Shown: in pieces, positions 25,113 through 33,510 of the stretch
Layout of the letters: each line of letters opens with the position of its first letter
How positions within the stretch are numbered: position 1 is the first letter of the stretch
Assembly (NCBI GenBank): GCA_048359995.1
Contig: DBGCPK010000003.1
Span: forward strand, 144,057-208,056
DNA from: UBA3210 sp048359995
GTDB lineage: Bacteria > Bacillota_I > Bacilli_A > RFN20 > CAG-449
Direction: 5' to 3'
DNA length: 64,000 bases
Program-made: the position numbers and the translations under genes
Notes under the pieces: model-generated
What the model was told of the DNA's origin: nothing
Database searches by the model: none
What the model saw: the letters and a program-made list of their open reading frames with translations, nothing else

Positions 25113-25595
25113 TCAAACTCCTAATCTGAGGAAGTCTTCGATCCGGTAGAGGTATTCGCTTCCCTCTTCGTAGGCTACAAAGAGGTAGAAACCGATATCT
25201 TCTTTGTCGGTTTTGTAAGAAAGATTGAATCCCGCATAAGCCGAAGAATCCGGATTTTTCTTTTCGGCGAGAGTCAAACTCTCCGAATAGCCGATGCAAG
25301 GAAAAATCCCCGCGTCGATTTCCGCGTCTTGGTCGGGGACGAAAATCGCTTTCAACGAGTGCAATTCCTTTCCCGAATAGACGATCTGCGCAGTATAGAT
25401 ATAATTGCCGTTGTCCTCGTTCAGATAGGCGTTGAGTTCGAAATCCGAAATCGTTTCGGATACCGAATACGCTTTTACCTTTTCCAAATCGGCCGAATAT
25501 GCCCGATCGTCGAAATTTGCGATCGTATTTTCAAAAGAGCCGCAGGAAGTCAACAGAAATCCGAAGACGATCGGCAGAATCCACTTTCCTTTCAT
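25113..25595 (-). CDS. Small lipoprotein, unknown function
   Basis: This ~160-residue protein carries a lipoprotein signal (VFGFLLTSCGS). The rest is a soluble, acidic, beta-rich domain (VSETISDFELNAYLNEDN, YIYTAQIVYSGKELHSL, GFYLFVAYEEGSEYLYRIEDF) that I do not recognise. I choose the ATG at 25595 because GGAAGTG lies 7 bases upstream. It precedes tex in one transcript, a pairing I cannot explain. Confidence 0.65.
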   Translation of the reverse strand: MKGKWILPIVFGFLLTSCGSFENTIANFDDRAYSADLEKVKAYSVSETISDFELNAYLNEDNGNYIYTAQIVYSGKELHSLKAIFVPDQDAEIDAGIFPCIGYSESLTLAEKKNPDSSAYAGFNLSYKTDKEDIGFYLFVAYEEGSEYLYRIEDFLRLGV

Positions 25596-25650
25596 ATTCA
25601 TCACTTCCGTATAATAATATATCAAAAAAACGGATTCAGAGAAACAAAAA

Positions 25651-25827
25651 TCAGCGAATCAGATAAATGATCAGCACCGAAAAAACGGCGCGCTGTTCTT
25701 TTTCGTCGAAAAAAGATGAATATCTGATCTCGCGGACCAGACATTCATCGATTTTGCTCAAAAAATAGTTCGTCTCTTCGACCAAATCGTTTTCGTTTCC
25801 CGAACAGATGATTTCGACTTGCAGCAT
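25651..25827 (-). CDS. Cse60-like small sporulation protein (58 aa)
   Basis: A short frame downstream of leuS encodes a 58-residue product beginning MLQVEIICSGNENDLVEETN and ending AVFSVLIIYLIR. The pattern of a short beta strand, E-x-D-L-x-x-E-x-N-x-F-L, a central I-x-Y strand and a terminal A/S-x-L-I-I-Y strand resembles the Cse60 family, a small SigE-dependent sporulation protein of Bacillus of unknown role. The ribosome site (CGGTGA) is moderate. The 49-base gap to leuS suggests read-through. The family match is from memory of the pattern and so only moderate. Confidence 0.55.
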   Translation of the reverse strand: MLQVEIICSGNENDLVEETNYFLSKIDECLVREIRYSSFFDEKEQRAVFSVLIIYLIR

Positions 25828-25876
25828 TGCGGTTCACCGAAATCATTTTACCGTTCGGTTTTGTCGTTTTCCGTCG

Positions 25877-28276
25877 CTATCGGGCGACGATATTGACGAT
25901 TTTATTCGGAACGACGATGATCTTCACGACGGTCAGCCCCTCCAAACGCGCCTTGACGCTTTCCAAACCAAGCACTTTTTCTTCGATCGTCTTCGCGTCG
26001 CTATTCAGCGGGCAGGTCATCGTCGCGCGCAACTTTCCGTTGATCTGCACGGCGATCTCCACCTCATCGAGGATCAGCTTGCGCGGATCGTAGGTCGGCC
26101 ATTCTTCAAAGTCGATGACCTCGCCGTGTCCAAGAGACTCCCACAATTCTTCCCCGATATGCGGGCAAACGCAGCTGAACATTTTGATCAGTCCTTCCAG
26201 ATAGGCGCGGCAGATTTGCCCCGCCTTATAGACTTCATTGACGAAAATCATCATCTGGCTGATCGCCGTATTGAATTGCAGGTTTTCAAAGTCTTCGCTG
26301 ACCTTTTTTACCAAAAAGTGATAGGCATAGTCGAGTTTTCCGTCTGAGGAATCCACGATCTTGATCTTTTCTCCGTCGAGAATCCGCGCGACTCTTTCGA
26401 TAAAGCGCTTCGCACCGTCAAGACCGCTGTTGGACCACGGCAAACTCGCTTCCAACGGTCCCATAAACATCTCGTACAGGCGCAAAGCGTCGGCGCCGTA
26501 CGATTTCACGACATCGTCGGGATTGACGACGTTTCCTCGCGACTTGCTCATCTTCTCGCCGTTCTCACCGAGAATCATGCCTTGATGAAATAGTTTCCGA
26601 AAAGGTTCTTCGCACGGCACGATCCCTTTGTCGTAGAGATAGCGATTCCAAAAACGGGAGTAAAGCAAATGTCCTACCGCGTGTTCGGATCCGCCGATAT
26701 AGAGATCGACCGGCATCCAGTGTTTCAGTTTTTCGTAAGAAGCCAATTCCTTTTCGTTATCGGGATCGATATAGCGAAGATAGTACCACGAAGCACCGGC
26801 GCTTCCGGGCATCGTCGCGCTTTCCCGACGAACGCTTTTGCCGTCGTAGACCAAATTCATCCATTCTTTCGCTCTTTCCAGCGGAAGACTGCCGTCATTG
26901 CCTCTTCCGTAGTTGTCCAATTGCGGAAGAACCAAAGGGAGATCTTCGTCTTTGAGAACGATCGTATTCCCTTCTTCGTCGTAAACGATCGGAATCGGTT
27001 CACCCCAATACCGCTGGCGGGCGAAAATCCATTCGCGGAGTTTGTAATTGACCTTGCGTTTCCCCAAGTGATTCTCTTCTAAATAGTCGAGCATTCGATG
27101 AATGGCCTCTTCTTTATTCAAGCCGTCTAAAAATTCCGAATGGATGTGCTTCCCGTCTCCGGTAAAGGCTTCTTTTTCGACATCTCCTCCGGAAAGAACC
27201 GGAATGATTTCCAAATGAAACTTTTTGGCGAAAGCGTAGTCCCGTTCATCATGTGCCGGAACTGCCATAATCGCCCCTGTCCCGTAAGTGGACAAAACGT
27301 AATCCGAAATGTAAATCGGAATCTTCTTCCCGTTGACCGGATTGACCGCATAAGCCCCGATGAATACGCCGGTTTTTTCTTTGGAGAGATCGGTTCTCTC
27401 CAACTCCGATTTTTTCATCGACTCGGCGATATAGGCATCGACTTCCTTCGCTTTCTTCGGATCGGCGATCTTCTTCACCAACGCGTGTTCCGGAGAAAGT
27501 ACGCAATATGTCGCTCCGAACAAGGTATCGCATCGCGTGGTAAATACCTCGAAAGATTCCTCTTTGCCGGAAACGGCAAAACGCACGAGCGCGCCTTCGC
27601 TCTTTCCGATCCAGTTTCTCTGAATCTCTTTGGTCGATTCCGGCCAGTCGATCTTCTCCAAGCCGGAAAGGAGTGCTTCGGCGTATTTCGGTATGTCCAA
27701 AACCCATTGCTTCATCTTCTTGCGGATTACGGGATAGCCGCCGCGCTCGCTCTTTCCGTCGACGACTTCGTCGTTGGCAAGCACTGTTCCCAGTTCCTCG
27801 CACCAGTTGACCGGCATTTCGACCAGTTTCGCATATCCGTCCAAATACAATTGCTTGAAAATCCATTGCGTCCAGCGGTAAAATTTCGGATCGCAAGTCG
27901 AAACCGTCTTCGACCAGTCGTAGGAAAAACCCAGCATTTTCAGTTGACGCTTGAAATTCTCGATGTTTTTCAGGGTAAATCCTTCGGGGTGATTGCCGGT
28001 TTTTATCGCGTATTGCTCCGCAGGAAGACCGAACGAATCGAATCCCATCGGGTGCAGGACGTTATATCCCTGCATCCGTTTCATTCGGGCCACGATGTCG
28101 GTTGCGGTGTATCCCTCCGGATGTCCGACGTGCAATCCTTGTCCGGACGGATAAGGAAACATATCCAGAACGTAGTATTTTTTCCGTTTCAAATCGGAAG
28201 TGTCGCAATAATAAGTGCGGTGTTCTTCCCAGTATCTCTGCCATTTTTTCTCAATGGCGTTAAAATCGTAGTTCAT
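25877..28276 (-). CDS. leuS: Leucyl-tRNA synthetase
   Basis: The 799-residue class I synthetase has HIGH as PYPSGQGLHVGHPEG, the editing domain with FTTRCDTLFGATY, the WYYLRYID region and KMSKS as GEKMSKSRGNVVNPDD. Length is normal for the bacterial enzyme. It has its own promoter in the 53-base gap after glgA, and a GGAGG ribosome site. The leader is too short for a T-box element. Confidence 0.97.
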   Translation of the reverse strand: MNYDFNAIEKKWQRYWEEHRTYYCDTSDLKRKKYYVLDMFPYPSGQGLHVGHPEGYTATDIVARMKRMQGYNVLHPMGFDSFGLPAEQYAIKTGNHPEGFTLKNIENFKRQLKMLGFSYDWSKTVSTCDPKFYRWTQWIFKQLYLDGYAKLVEMPVNWCEELGTVLANDEVVDGKSERGGYPVIRKKMKQWVLDIPKYAEALLSGLEKIDWPESTKEIQRNWIGKSEGALVRFAVSGKEESFEVFTTRCDTLFGATYCVLSPEHALVKKIADPKKAKEVDAYIAESMKKSELERTDLSKEKTGVFIGAYAVNPVNGKKIPIYISDYVLSTYGTGAIMAVPAHDERDYAFAKKFHLEIIPVLSGGDVEKEAFTGDGKHIHSEFLDGLNKEEAIHRMLDYLEENHLGKRKVNYKLREWIFARQRYWGEPIPIVYDEEGNTIVLKDEDLPLVLPQLDNYGRGNDGSLPLERAKEWMNLVYDGKSVRRESATMPGSAGASWYYLRYIDPDNEKELASYEKLKHWMPVDLYIGGSEHAVGHLLYSRFWNRYLYDKGIVPCEEPFRKLFHQGMILGENGEKMSKSRGNVVNPDDVVKSYGADALRLYEMFMGPLEASLPWSNSGLDGAKRFIERVARILDGEKIKIVDSSDGKLDYAYHFLVKKVSEDFENLQFNTAISQMMIFVNEVYKAGQICRAYLEGLIKMFSCVCPHIGEELWESLGHGEVIDFEEWPTYDPRKLILDEVEIAVQINGKLRATMTCPLNSDAKTIEEKVLGLESVKARLEGLTVVKIIVVPNKIVNIVAR

Positions 28277-28303
28277 TTTCTTCCTCCGTTCGCGCGTAAA
28301 AAC

Positions 28304-28333
28304 ATTATAGCGATTTCGGAAAGATCAAATCAA
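28304..28333 (-). promoter_or_regulatory. Predicted sigma-A promoter for leuS
   Basis: On the minus strand TATAAT (28304-28309) follows TTGATT (28328-28333) at 18 bases. The -35 overlaps the last codons of glgA. Confidence 0.55.
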
Positions 28334-29769
28334 GAATCCAAATGGTTTTTTTCCAACATCTGACGATAAAGGCGGAGATATTCCTCGGCAGAATGATTCC
28401 ACGAAAAGTCTTTCCGCATCGCATTGTGAATCAGTTTGGCGAGAATCCGCTTCTTTTCGTACAAATTCAGGAGGAATATGATATTGATCAAAAGATTGTC
28501 GTCGTCCAAGTGGAACAGCAATCCGTTCGCCGTATTCTCGTTGAGTTGATTGTAGGAATCGATCGTATCGATCAGCCCGCCGACTTTCGATCCCAAAGGC
28601 AGCGTTCCGTAGCGCATGGCGATCATCTGCGCGATACCGCACGGTTCGAAGATGCTCGGCATCAAAAGAAAATCGCTCGCGGCGTAGATCCGATGCGCCA
28701 TTTCGTTGGAAAAGCGAATGTTGCACGAAGCGTTGTCGTGACCGCGGCAATAAAAACTCAGTTGGTGTTCGTAATCCTCTTCTCCTTGCCCGAGAATCAC
28801 CAGATTCAGAGGAAATTGAAGGATCTTTTCGAGATTGGCGATGACGAATCCGATCCCCTTTTGATAAGTCAGTCTCCCCACGATGCAGAATAACGGATAT
28901 TCGCTGTGAGAGAGATGAAGTTCCCGACACAATTTTTCCTTGTTTTCTCTTTTTCCGCTTAAAGCGTTGCCGATACCGTAATTTTTCACGATCAACGGAT
29001 CTTTTTTCGGATCGAATTCGTCGGTATCCAAACCATTGAGAATGCCAACAAAATCGCTTCTTCTCAGGTGAAGAATTTTCTCCAATCCGTAAGAGGAAAT
29101 TCCGCTAAGCAGCTCTTTTTGATGCGTCGGACTTACGGTCGTAATCCGATCGACGAGCATGATCGCGCTTTTCAATAGATTGACGTTGTCGTCGAGGCGG
29201 GCGATTCCTCCGTCGAAGTAATCGGTACTCAAATTGAAGAAATCCGGAAGATCTCCCCGCGAACAGATTCCCTGAAAGCAAGGGTTGTGAATGGTCAACA
29301 TCGTCCTGACGGGCATCTTTCCGAATTCGTCGAGGTAAAGCATCGGAATCGCCGCGGACTGCCAATCGTGGAGATGAACGACGTCGACTTTCGGCAAAAA
29401 GCGGCGGATCAAGCGATAAGCCGCAAGCGAAAAGAAAGCGTACCGCTCGATATCGTCCCCATAACCGTAGACATTCCCCCGCGAAAAGTAGTAATCGTTC
29501 CCGATGAAGTAATAACGGACATTCTGATAATCCGCCGTAAAGACTTCGCATTTTTGAATCCGCCACGACATCCGCACTTCGTAACTCTTGAACAATGTCG
29601 CGTTTTCCTTGAAATACGAAGACTCTTTCACGCGGCTGTAAAGCGGAATCACCACGCTGACGCCGACTTTCTTTTTGGATAAATTCCGGCTCAAAGCGGC
29701 GACTACGTCCGCCAAACCGCCGACCTTGACGAAAGGTAAGGCCTCGCTTGCCACCATTGCCACTCTCAT
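28330..29769 (-). CDS. glgA: Glycogen synthase (ADP-glucose-dependent, GT5)
   Basis: The 479-residue enzyme transfers glucose from ADP-glucose to a growing glycogen chain. The N-terminal ADP-glucose site reads EALPFVKVGGLADVV, with VVHLHDWQSA in the middle and CIVGRLTYQKGIGFV plus MPSIFEPCGIAQMIAMRYG in the C-terminal Rossmann domain. The start is the ATG at 29769, which overlaps the glgD stop (ATGA); longer upstream frames do not show homology. Confidence 0.95.
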   Translation of the reverse strand: MRVAMVASEALPFVKVGGLADVVAALSRNLSKKKVGVSVVIPLYSRVKESSYFKENATLFKSYEVRMSWRIQKCEVFTADYQNVRYYFIGNDYYFSRGNVYGYGDDIERYAFFSLAAYRLIRRFLPKVDVVHLHDWQSAAIPMLYLDEFGKMPVRTMLTIHNPCFQGICSRGDLPDFFNLSTDYFDGGIARLDDNVNLLKSAIMLVDRITTVSPTHQKELLSGISSYGLEKILHLRRSDFVGILNGLDTDEFDPKKDPLIVKNYGIGNALSGKRENKEKLCRELHLSHSEYPLFCIVGRLTYQKGIGFVIANLEKILQFPLNLVILGQGEEDYEHQLSFYCRGHDNASCNIRFSNEMAHRIYAASDFLLMPSIFEPCGIAQMIAMRYGTLPLGSKVGGLIDTIDSYNQLNENTANGLLFHLDDDNLLINIIFLLNLYEKKRILAKLIHNAMRKDFSWNHSAEEYLRLYRQMLEKNHLDS

Positions 29770-30881
29770 CAGATGGTATCCCCCTGCTTGACGTAGATCG
29801 GCCTGTTGGATTTTCCGATAATCTCCTTTTTGTAGATCACTTTGCATTCTTTGTCGACGATCGCGTTTTCCAATACCGCCGACTCGCCGATGAACGTATC
29901 CGAGAGAATGATCGAATTCCGAATCCGCGTATTTTTGCCGATCCGCACATTGCGGCATACGATCGAGTTTTCGACGACTCCTTCGATTAAAGCGCCGTTG
30001 GAAATAAACGAATTTCGGACGACCGCTTCTTCCGAATACCGTGCCGGAGGCGTGTCGTGCGTCTTCGTGTAAATCGGCCAGTCAGACGAAGTCAGTTGGC
30101 GAATTACGGACGGATCGAGCAATTCCAAAGATGTGTTGAAATAACCGGCCAAATCGTCGATGTATCGGAGGTAGCCTTCATATTCGTAAGTGTGAATATC
30201 CATCGTGGTGCAGAGGTATTTGATCAGGTCGTTCAATGAAAAGATTTGACTCGTTTTGATGGAAAATTTCAGAATTTCGGACAATTTCGCGGTGTCGAAA
30301 ATATAGGTTTCCATCGCGACGTTGATCTGATTGTCCGTACCTTTGTTCTTTCTGATTCCCCTCAGGCGCTTCGCCTCGTCGATGATGTATGTGTTCGCGT
30401 TGATAAACGCCTTTTTTCCGTTGTCGATCTTCTTGTAGCACGCGGTGATTCCCCCGCCGGAAGCGATGTGTTGTTTCAGGACGTCCTGAAAATTCATCCG
30501 ATAGATTAAATGCGTCGGTGCGATGACGACGTAGGCATAATTGTTTTCATTGAGCAACCACTCGTTTTCGATCAGGTTATTGATATCGGTATTGTACAAA
30601 GCGTCGTTGGCATATTTCTCGTTGTAGAGGAGAACGACCTGCCCCAGTTTGGTATTCTCGGCATAGCCCTGACTGTCGTCGATGTGCTTGATGATGGAAC
30701 GAATGTTGTTTTTAACCAAAATCGCCGTAGAATTGATTTGCGAATTGCCGAAATTGCTGAGAGGTATGTCGCAAAAGGAGTACCTTCCCAAAAACGTCAA
30801 AGCCGCCAAAGAGCGTTTCGAAGTGATCACGCCCAGATCGCTTTCGTTATGCAGATTCAAAATTCCAAGTATTCTCGCCAT
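29769..30881 (-). CDS. glgD: GlgD, glucose-1-phosphate adenylyltransferase-like regulatory subunit
   Basis: This 370-residue paralogue of GlgC lacks the GGxGTR loop: the N-terminus reads LGILNLHNESDLGVITSKRS. It keeps the rest of the nucleotidyltransferase fold and the C-terminal left-handed beta-helix (FISNGALIEGVVENSIVCRN, GKNTRIRNSIIL). In Bacillus-type organisms GlgD partners GlgC and raises its activity. It lies between glgC (2-base gap) and glgA (4-base overlap). Confidence 0.92.
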   Translation of the reverse strand: MARILGILNLHNESDLGVITSKRSLAALTFLGRYSFCDIPLSNFGNSQINSTAILVKNNIRSIIKHIDDSQGYAENTKLGQVVLLYNEKYANDALYNTDINNLIENEWLLNENNYAYVVIAPTHLIYRMNFQDVLKQHIASGGGITACYKKIDNGKKAFINANTYIIDEAKRLRGIRKNKGTDNQINVAMETYIFDTAKLSEILKFSIKTSQIFSLNDLIKYLCTTMDIHTYEYEGYLRYIDDLAGYFNTSLELLDPSVIRQLTSSDWPIYTKTHDTPPARYSEEAVVRNSFISNGALIEGVVENSIVCRNVRIGKNTRIRNSIILSDTFIGESAVLENAIVDKECKVIYKKEIIGKSNRPIYVKQGDTI

Positions 30882-30883
30882 AA

Positions 30884-32005
30884 TTACCTCTCAATCAGCG
30901 CGATATCCTCGCACTCTTCGTTGATTTTTCTGTTTTCTTCGATCGTTACGCCGTTGGCGATAATCGCCTTGCGGATTACGGCACCGCGACGAACGATCAC
31001 GTTTGGCATCAGCACAGAATCGTAGATTTCCGCGCCCTCTTCCACGACGACGTTGGTGAAAATCACGCTGTGTTCCACTTTTCCGAAGATCGACGATCCC
31101 TGATTGACCAAACTCCGTTTCACTTCCGCCTTTTCGCCGATGTACTGAGGAAGGCTGCGCGTATCTTCCGAATAGATCTTAAACGTCGAATTCATCTCGT
31201 AGAGATCCAAGGTTCGGATATCGTCCACCAAATCCATATTCGCTTTCCACAGCGAAGTGATCGTTCCCACGTCGCGCCAGTAACCGTAAAACGGAAAGGC
31301 GTAAATCTTTCGGTTCTTTTTCAAAAAATACGGAATGATGTCCTTGCCGAAATCGTGGGAAGAATCTTCCTGACGGGCATCGTAGCGAAGCGCCTCGACC
31401 AACGGCTTGTATCGGAAAATGTAGATGCCCATCGACGCTTTGTTCGATTCGGAATGCTTCGGTTTCTCGACAAACGAAGTGATTTGCATATTCTCGTCCG
31501 CCGTGAGAATGCCGAAACGGGATACCTCTTCTTTTTCCACTTCAATCGCGGCGATCGCCGCATCTCCGCCTCTCTGTTTGAGAAAATCCAACATTTTGGA
31601 GTAATTCATCTTGTAGATATGGTCGCTCGACGCGATCAGCACATACTCCGGAGACAGGCTTTCCAAAAAGTCCAAATTCTGATAGATCGCGTCGGCTGTT
31701 CCTTTATACCAATAGGAACCCTCCTGCTTTTCGCGAGGAGACAGCAGCGTGAACGAAGAATTGTTCCCGTCGAATCCCCAATGCTTTCCGCTGGAAGTAT
31801 ACTGATTCAATTCGACGGTTTCATATTGAGTCAGCAGACCGATTTTGTTGATATTGGAATTGGCAAGGTTGGACAACACGAAATCGATGATCCGGTATTT
31901 CCCTCCGAAGTAAACGGCCGGTTTTGCGTTTTTTCGAGTGAGCCCCTTTAAACGCGTCCCCTTACCTCCAGCCAACACCATTGCGACGATTTCATTTTTT
32001 TTCAT
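30884..32005 (-). CDS. glgC: Glucose-1-phosphate adenylyltransferase (ADP-glucose synthase)
   Basis: The 373-residue catalytic subunit makes ADP-glucose from ATP and glucose 1-phosphate. It has VLAGGKGTRLKGLTRKNAKP, FGGKYRIIDFVLSNLANS, the DHIYKMNY metal-binding region, FVEKPKHSES, and a C-terminal beta-helix. It overlaps the upstream DUF3137-like gene by 14 bases. No glgB or glgP is in the window. Confidence 0.95.
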   Translation of the reverse strand: MKKNEIVAMVLAGGKGTRLKGLTRKNAKPAVYFGGKYRIIDFVLSNLANSNINKIGLLTQYETVELNQYTSSGKHWGFDGNNSSFTLLSPREKQEGSYWYKGTADAIYQNLDFLESLSPEYVLIASSDHIYKMNYSKMLDFLKQRGGDAAIAAIEVEKEEVSRFGILTADENMQITSFVEKPKHSESNKASMGIYIFRYKPLVEALRYDARQEDSSHDFGKDIIPYFLKKNRKIYAFPFYGYWRDVGTITSLWKANMDLVDDIRTLDLYEMNSTFKIYSEDTRSLPQYIGEKAEVKRSLVNQGSSIFGKVEHSVIFTNVVVEEGAEIYDSVLMPNVIVRRGAVIRKAIIANGVTIEENRKINEECEDIALIER

Positions 32006-32930
32006 AGTCCTCTCCCCTTTCTGTGATATCCATCGTAATTCGGTAAAGATGTTCGTACAATTTTTGGAATGAGCGGATTTTTGCGTCCAGTTCTTCGCCC
32101 GTTCCGCGTTTCAGGAACGAATGCGACAGATTGATCTTCCAAGAAGGAATCAGAAGGATTGTAAACTTCTGAAAGGAAATCACGCTGATCCGAGTTTGAC
32201 AGTAACGTTGCAGGCGGTCGAATTCTTTCAGAAAGCGCTTGTCGCAAATCGCGTTCGTCCGCTTTCCATAGGCGGAGAGAACCTGAAATTCTTCCGAATA
32301 ATCGGCCCGATCGTAGTGAAATAACGCCGCCGATTCGTCGAATTCGCTTTCCGCCGACTTTTTCAACATCCCGTTTCCGATGCGAATAAAGTGTTTCCTT
32401 ACGCGATCCGTATCGAGGATCATCAAGGCGGCGTTTTTTTCTTTTGAAGAGGGAATCCGCAGCTGATATATACTCAGCTCGTATTCTCTTTTCACCGAAA
32501 GAACGTATTCCCGTTCCGCTTCTCCGATTCCCGAAAGGCGGTAAATCATCTCGAAATTTTTTGCCGAAAGGTAATCGTTTTCGAAATTCGGCGTAAAATC
32601 GTAAAGTTTCAGTTCGTCGAAGAGAATCTTTCGGTAAAACTCCTGATATTTTCTATTCCCGAAAAAATATACGATCAGCATACATAAGAAAGAAAGAAGC
32701 AGCGAGACGATGAAGATGAGGACATTGATGAGCGACTGCACCCCGCCGGTCTCGTAGATCGCGGACAGATACGTTTCATAAGGCACGTTGACGTACTGCG
32801 GTATCAGATACGCCGTGCAAAGCGCGAAGAAAAAGATCAGAGGGATAAAGAAAGAAAGCCCCGTCTGAATCAGATAATGCCGCCTCAACTCTGCCAAGCG
32901 CAAATCGATTACCGAATCATTTTTTTTCAT
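31992..32930 (-). CDS. DUF3137-like membrane protein ahead of the glycogen operon
   Basis: The 312-residue protein has two transmembrane helices (residues ~24-46, LSFFIPLIFFFALCTAYLI, and ~68-90, NVLIFIVSLLLSFLCMLIVYF) flanking a short loop, and a large soluble C-terminal domain. The segment YSEEFQVLSAYGKRTNAICD followed by ISFQKFTILLIP resembles the end of DUF3137 proteins. It is the first gene of the run DUF3137-glgC-glgD-glgA and overlaps glgC, so it may act in the same process, but no function is known. Confidence 0.65.
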   Translation of the reverse strand: MKKNDSVIDLRLAELRRHYLIQTGLSFFIPLIFFFALCTAYLIPQYVNVPYETYLSAIYETGGVQSLINVLIFIVSLLLSFLCMLIVYFFGNRKYQEFYRKILFDELKLYDFTPNFENDYLSAKNFEMIYRLSGIGEAEREYVLSVKREYELSIYQLRIPSSKEKNAALMILDTDRVRKHFIRIGNGMLKKSAESEFDESAALFHYDRADYSEEFQVLSAYGKRTNAICDKRFLKEFDRLQRYCQTRISVISFQKFTILLIPSWKINLSHSFLKRGTGEELDAKIRSFQKLYEHLYRITMDITERGEDYEKK

Positions 32931-32950
32931 TTCGCGTGTCCTGCAAGTTC

Positions 32951-32979
32951 ATTATAGCACTTTTCTTTAAAAGTGGCAA
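32951..32979 (-). promoter_or_regulatory. Predicted promoter of the glycogen operon, with palindromic spacer
   Basis: On the minus strand TTGCCA (32974-32979) and TATAAT (32951-32956) are exactly 17 bases apart. The spacer is largely filled by the inverted repeat CACTTTT-N4-AAAAGTG (32958-32975), a shape that suits a repressor operator. It sits just after the jet-operon terminator. Confidence 0.7.
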
Positions 32980-33003
32980 AAAAAAGAATAGGAGAACCTA
33001 TTC
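32978..33003 (-). terminator. Rho-independent terminator of the jet operon
   Basis: On the minus strand GAATAGG and CCTATTC pair perfectly around TTCT, followed by eight T. It abuts the stop of the 150-residue membrane-protein gene and overlaps the next promoter by two bases. Confidence 0.9.
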
Positions 33004-33456
33004 TCAGAAATAATCTTCCTCTCTTCTCACTTTCTTCTTCTTAAACAGAGCGAAGAAGAAGACGAAGAGAACCAAATACGGAACAAAGCAGAACCAATCG
33101 GCCAAAAGGATGTCCGAAACGATTTCGTTGTTCGCTGCGTTGCAGATCAGCGTCATCATCTGCGTGTGAAAGGCGCGGAAGCAACTATTAATGACATCGA
33201 ATCCTCCCAATACTCCCGGACCGAAATCCTTCACCGAGTTGAGCACGTCGACAACGTTTTGAAGCGACAAAACGAACGCGACGACGCCGCCGAAGAAAGG
33301 AAGAAAGAATATGCTCGCCCAGAAACCGCGGAAACGGGCGATCAGAAGCACGAGCAGAATCGGCAATACCATCGCCAAATAATAACCGACGTTGAACAGA
33401 ATATTGCTGTTCGTCGTTACTTCTTCGGCAATCTCTTCTAACAAAATCATCGGCAT
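33004..33456 (-). CDS. Small three-helix membrane protein downstream of jetC, unknown
   Basis: The 150-residue protein has three hydrophobic segments (residues ~22-43, ~45-67 and ~119-137), a central polar stretch (residues ~75-112) with two Cys, and a basic tail KKKKVRREEDYF. I recognise no family. GGAG precedes the ATG. It starts 54 bases after jetC, and its stop touches the shared terminator, so it is either the last gene of the jet operon or has a weak promoter of its own at 33477. The place is where jetD would be in a Wadjet operon, but it shows no nuclease features. Confidence 0.6.
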   Translation of the reverse strand: MPMILLEEIAEEVTTNSNILFNVGYYLAMVLPILLVLLIARFRGFWASIFFLPFFGGVVAFVLSLQNVVDVLNSVKDFGPGVLGGFDVINSCFRAFHTQMMTLICNAANNEIVSDILLADWFCFVPYLVLFVFFFALFKKKKVRREEDYF

Positions 33457-33476
33457 AAAATACTCTCCTTTATTCC

Positions 33477-33499
33477 ATTATATCCGAAACTGTCGGATA
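33477..33499 (-). promoter_or_regulatory. TATAAT preceded by inverted repeat, jetC-membrane protein gap
   Basis: On the minus strand TATAAT (33477-33482) directly follows the inverted repeat TATCCGA-N5-TCGGATA (33481-33499). There is no good -35. It may be a weak internal promoter with an operator or an mRNA hairpin. Confidence 0.3.
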
Positions 33500-33510
33500 A
33501 ATAAACGGTT

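Noticed and set aside
28277..28329. T-box leader for leuS
   Set aside because: The gap is 53 bases and holds a promoter; a T-box needs about 200 bases.
31992..32930. Candidate JetD downstream of jetABC
   Set aside because: The protein has two membrane helices and a DUF3137-like domain, no Toprim-like or DUF3322/DUF2220 features, and belongs to the glycogen operon behind its own promoter.
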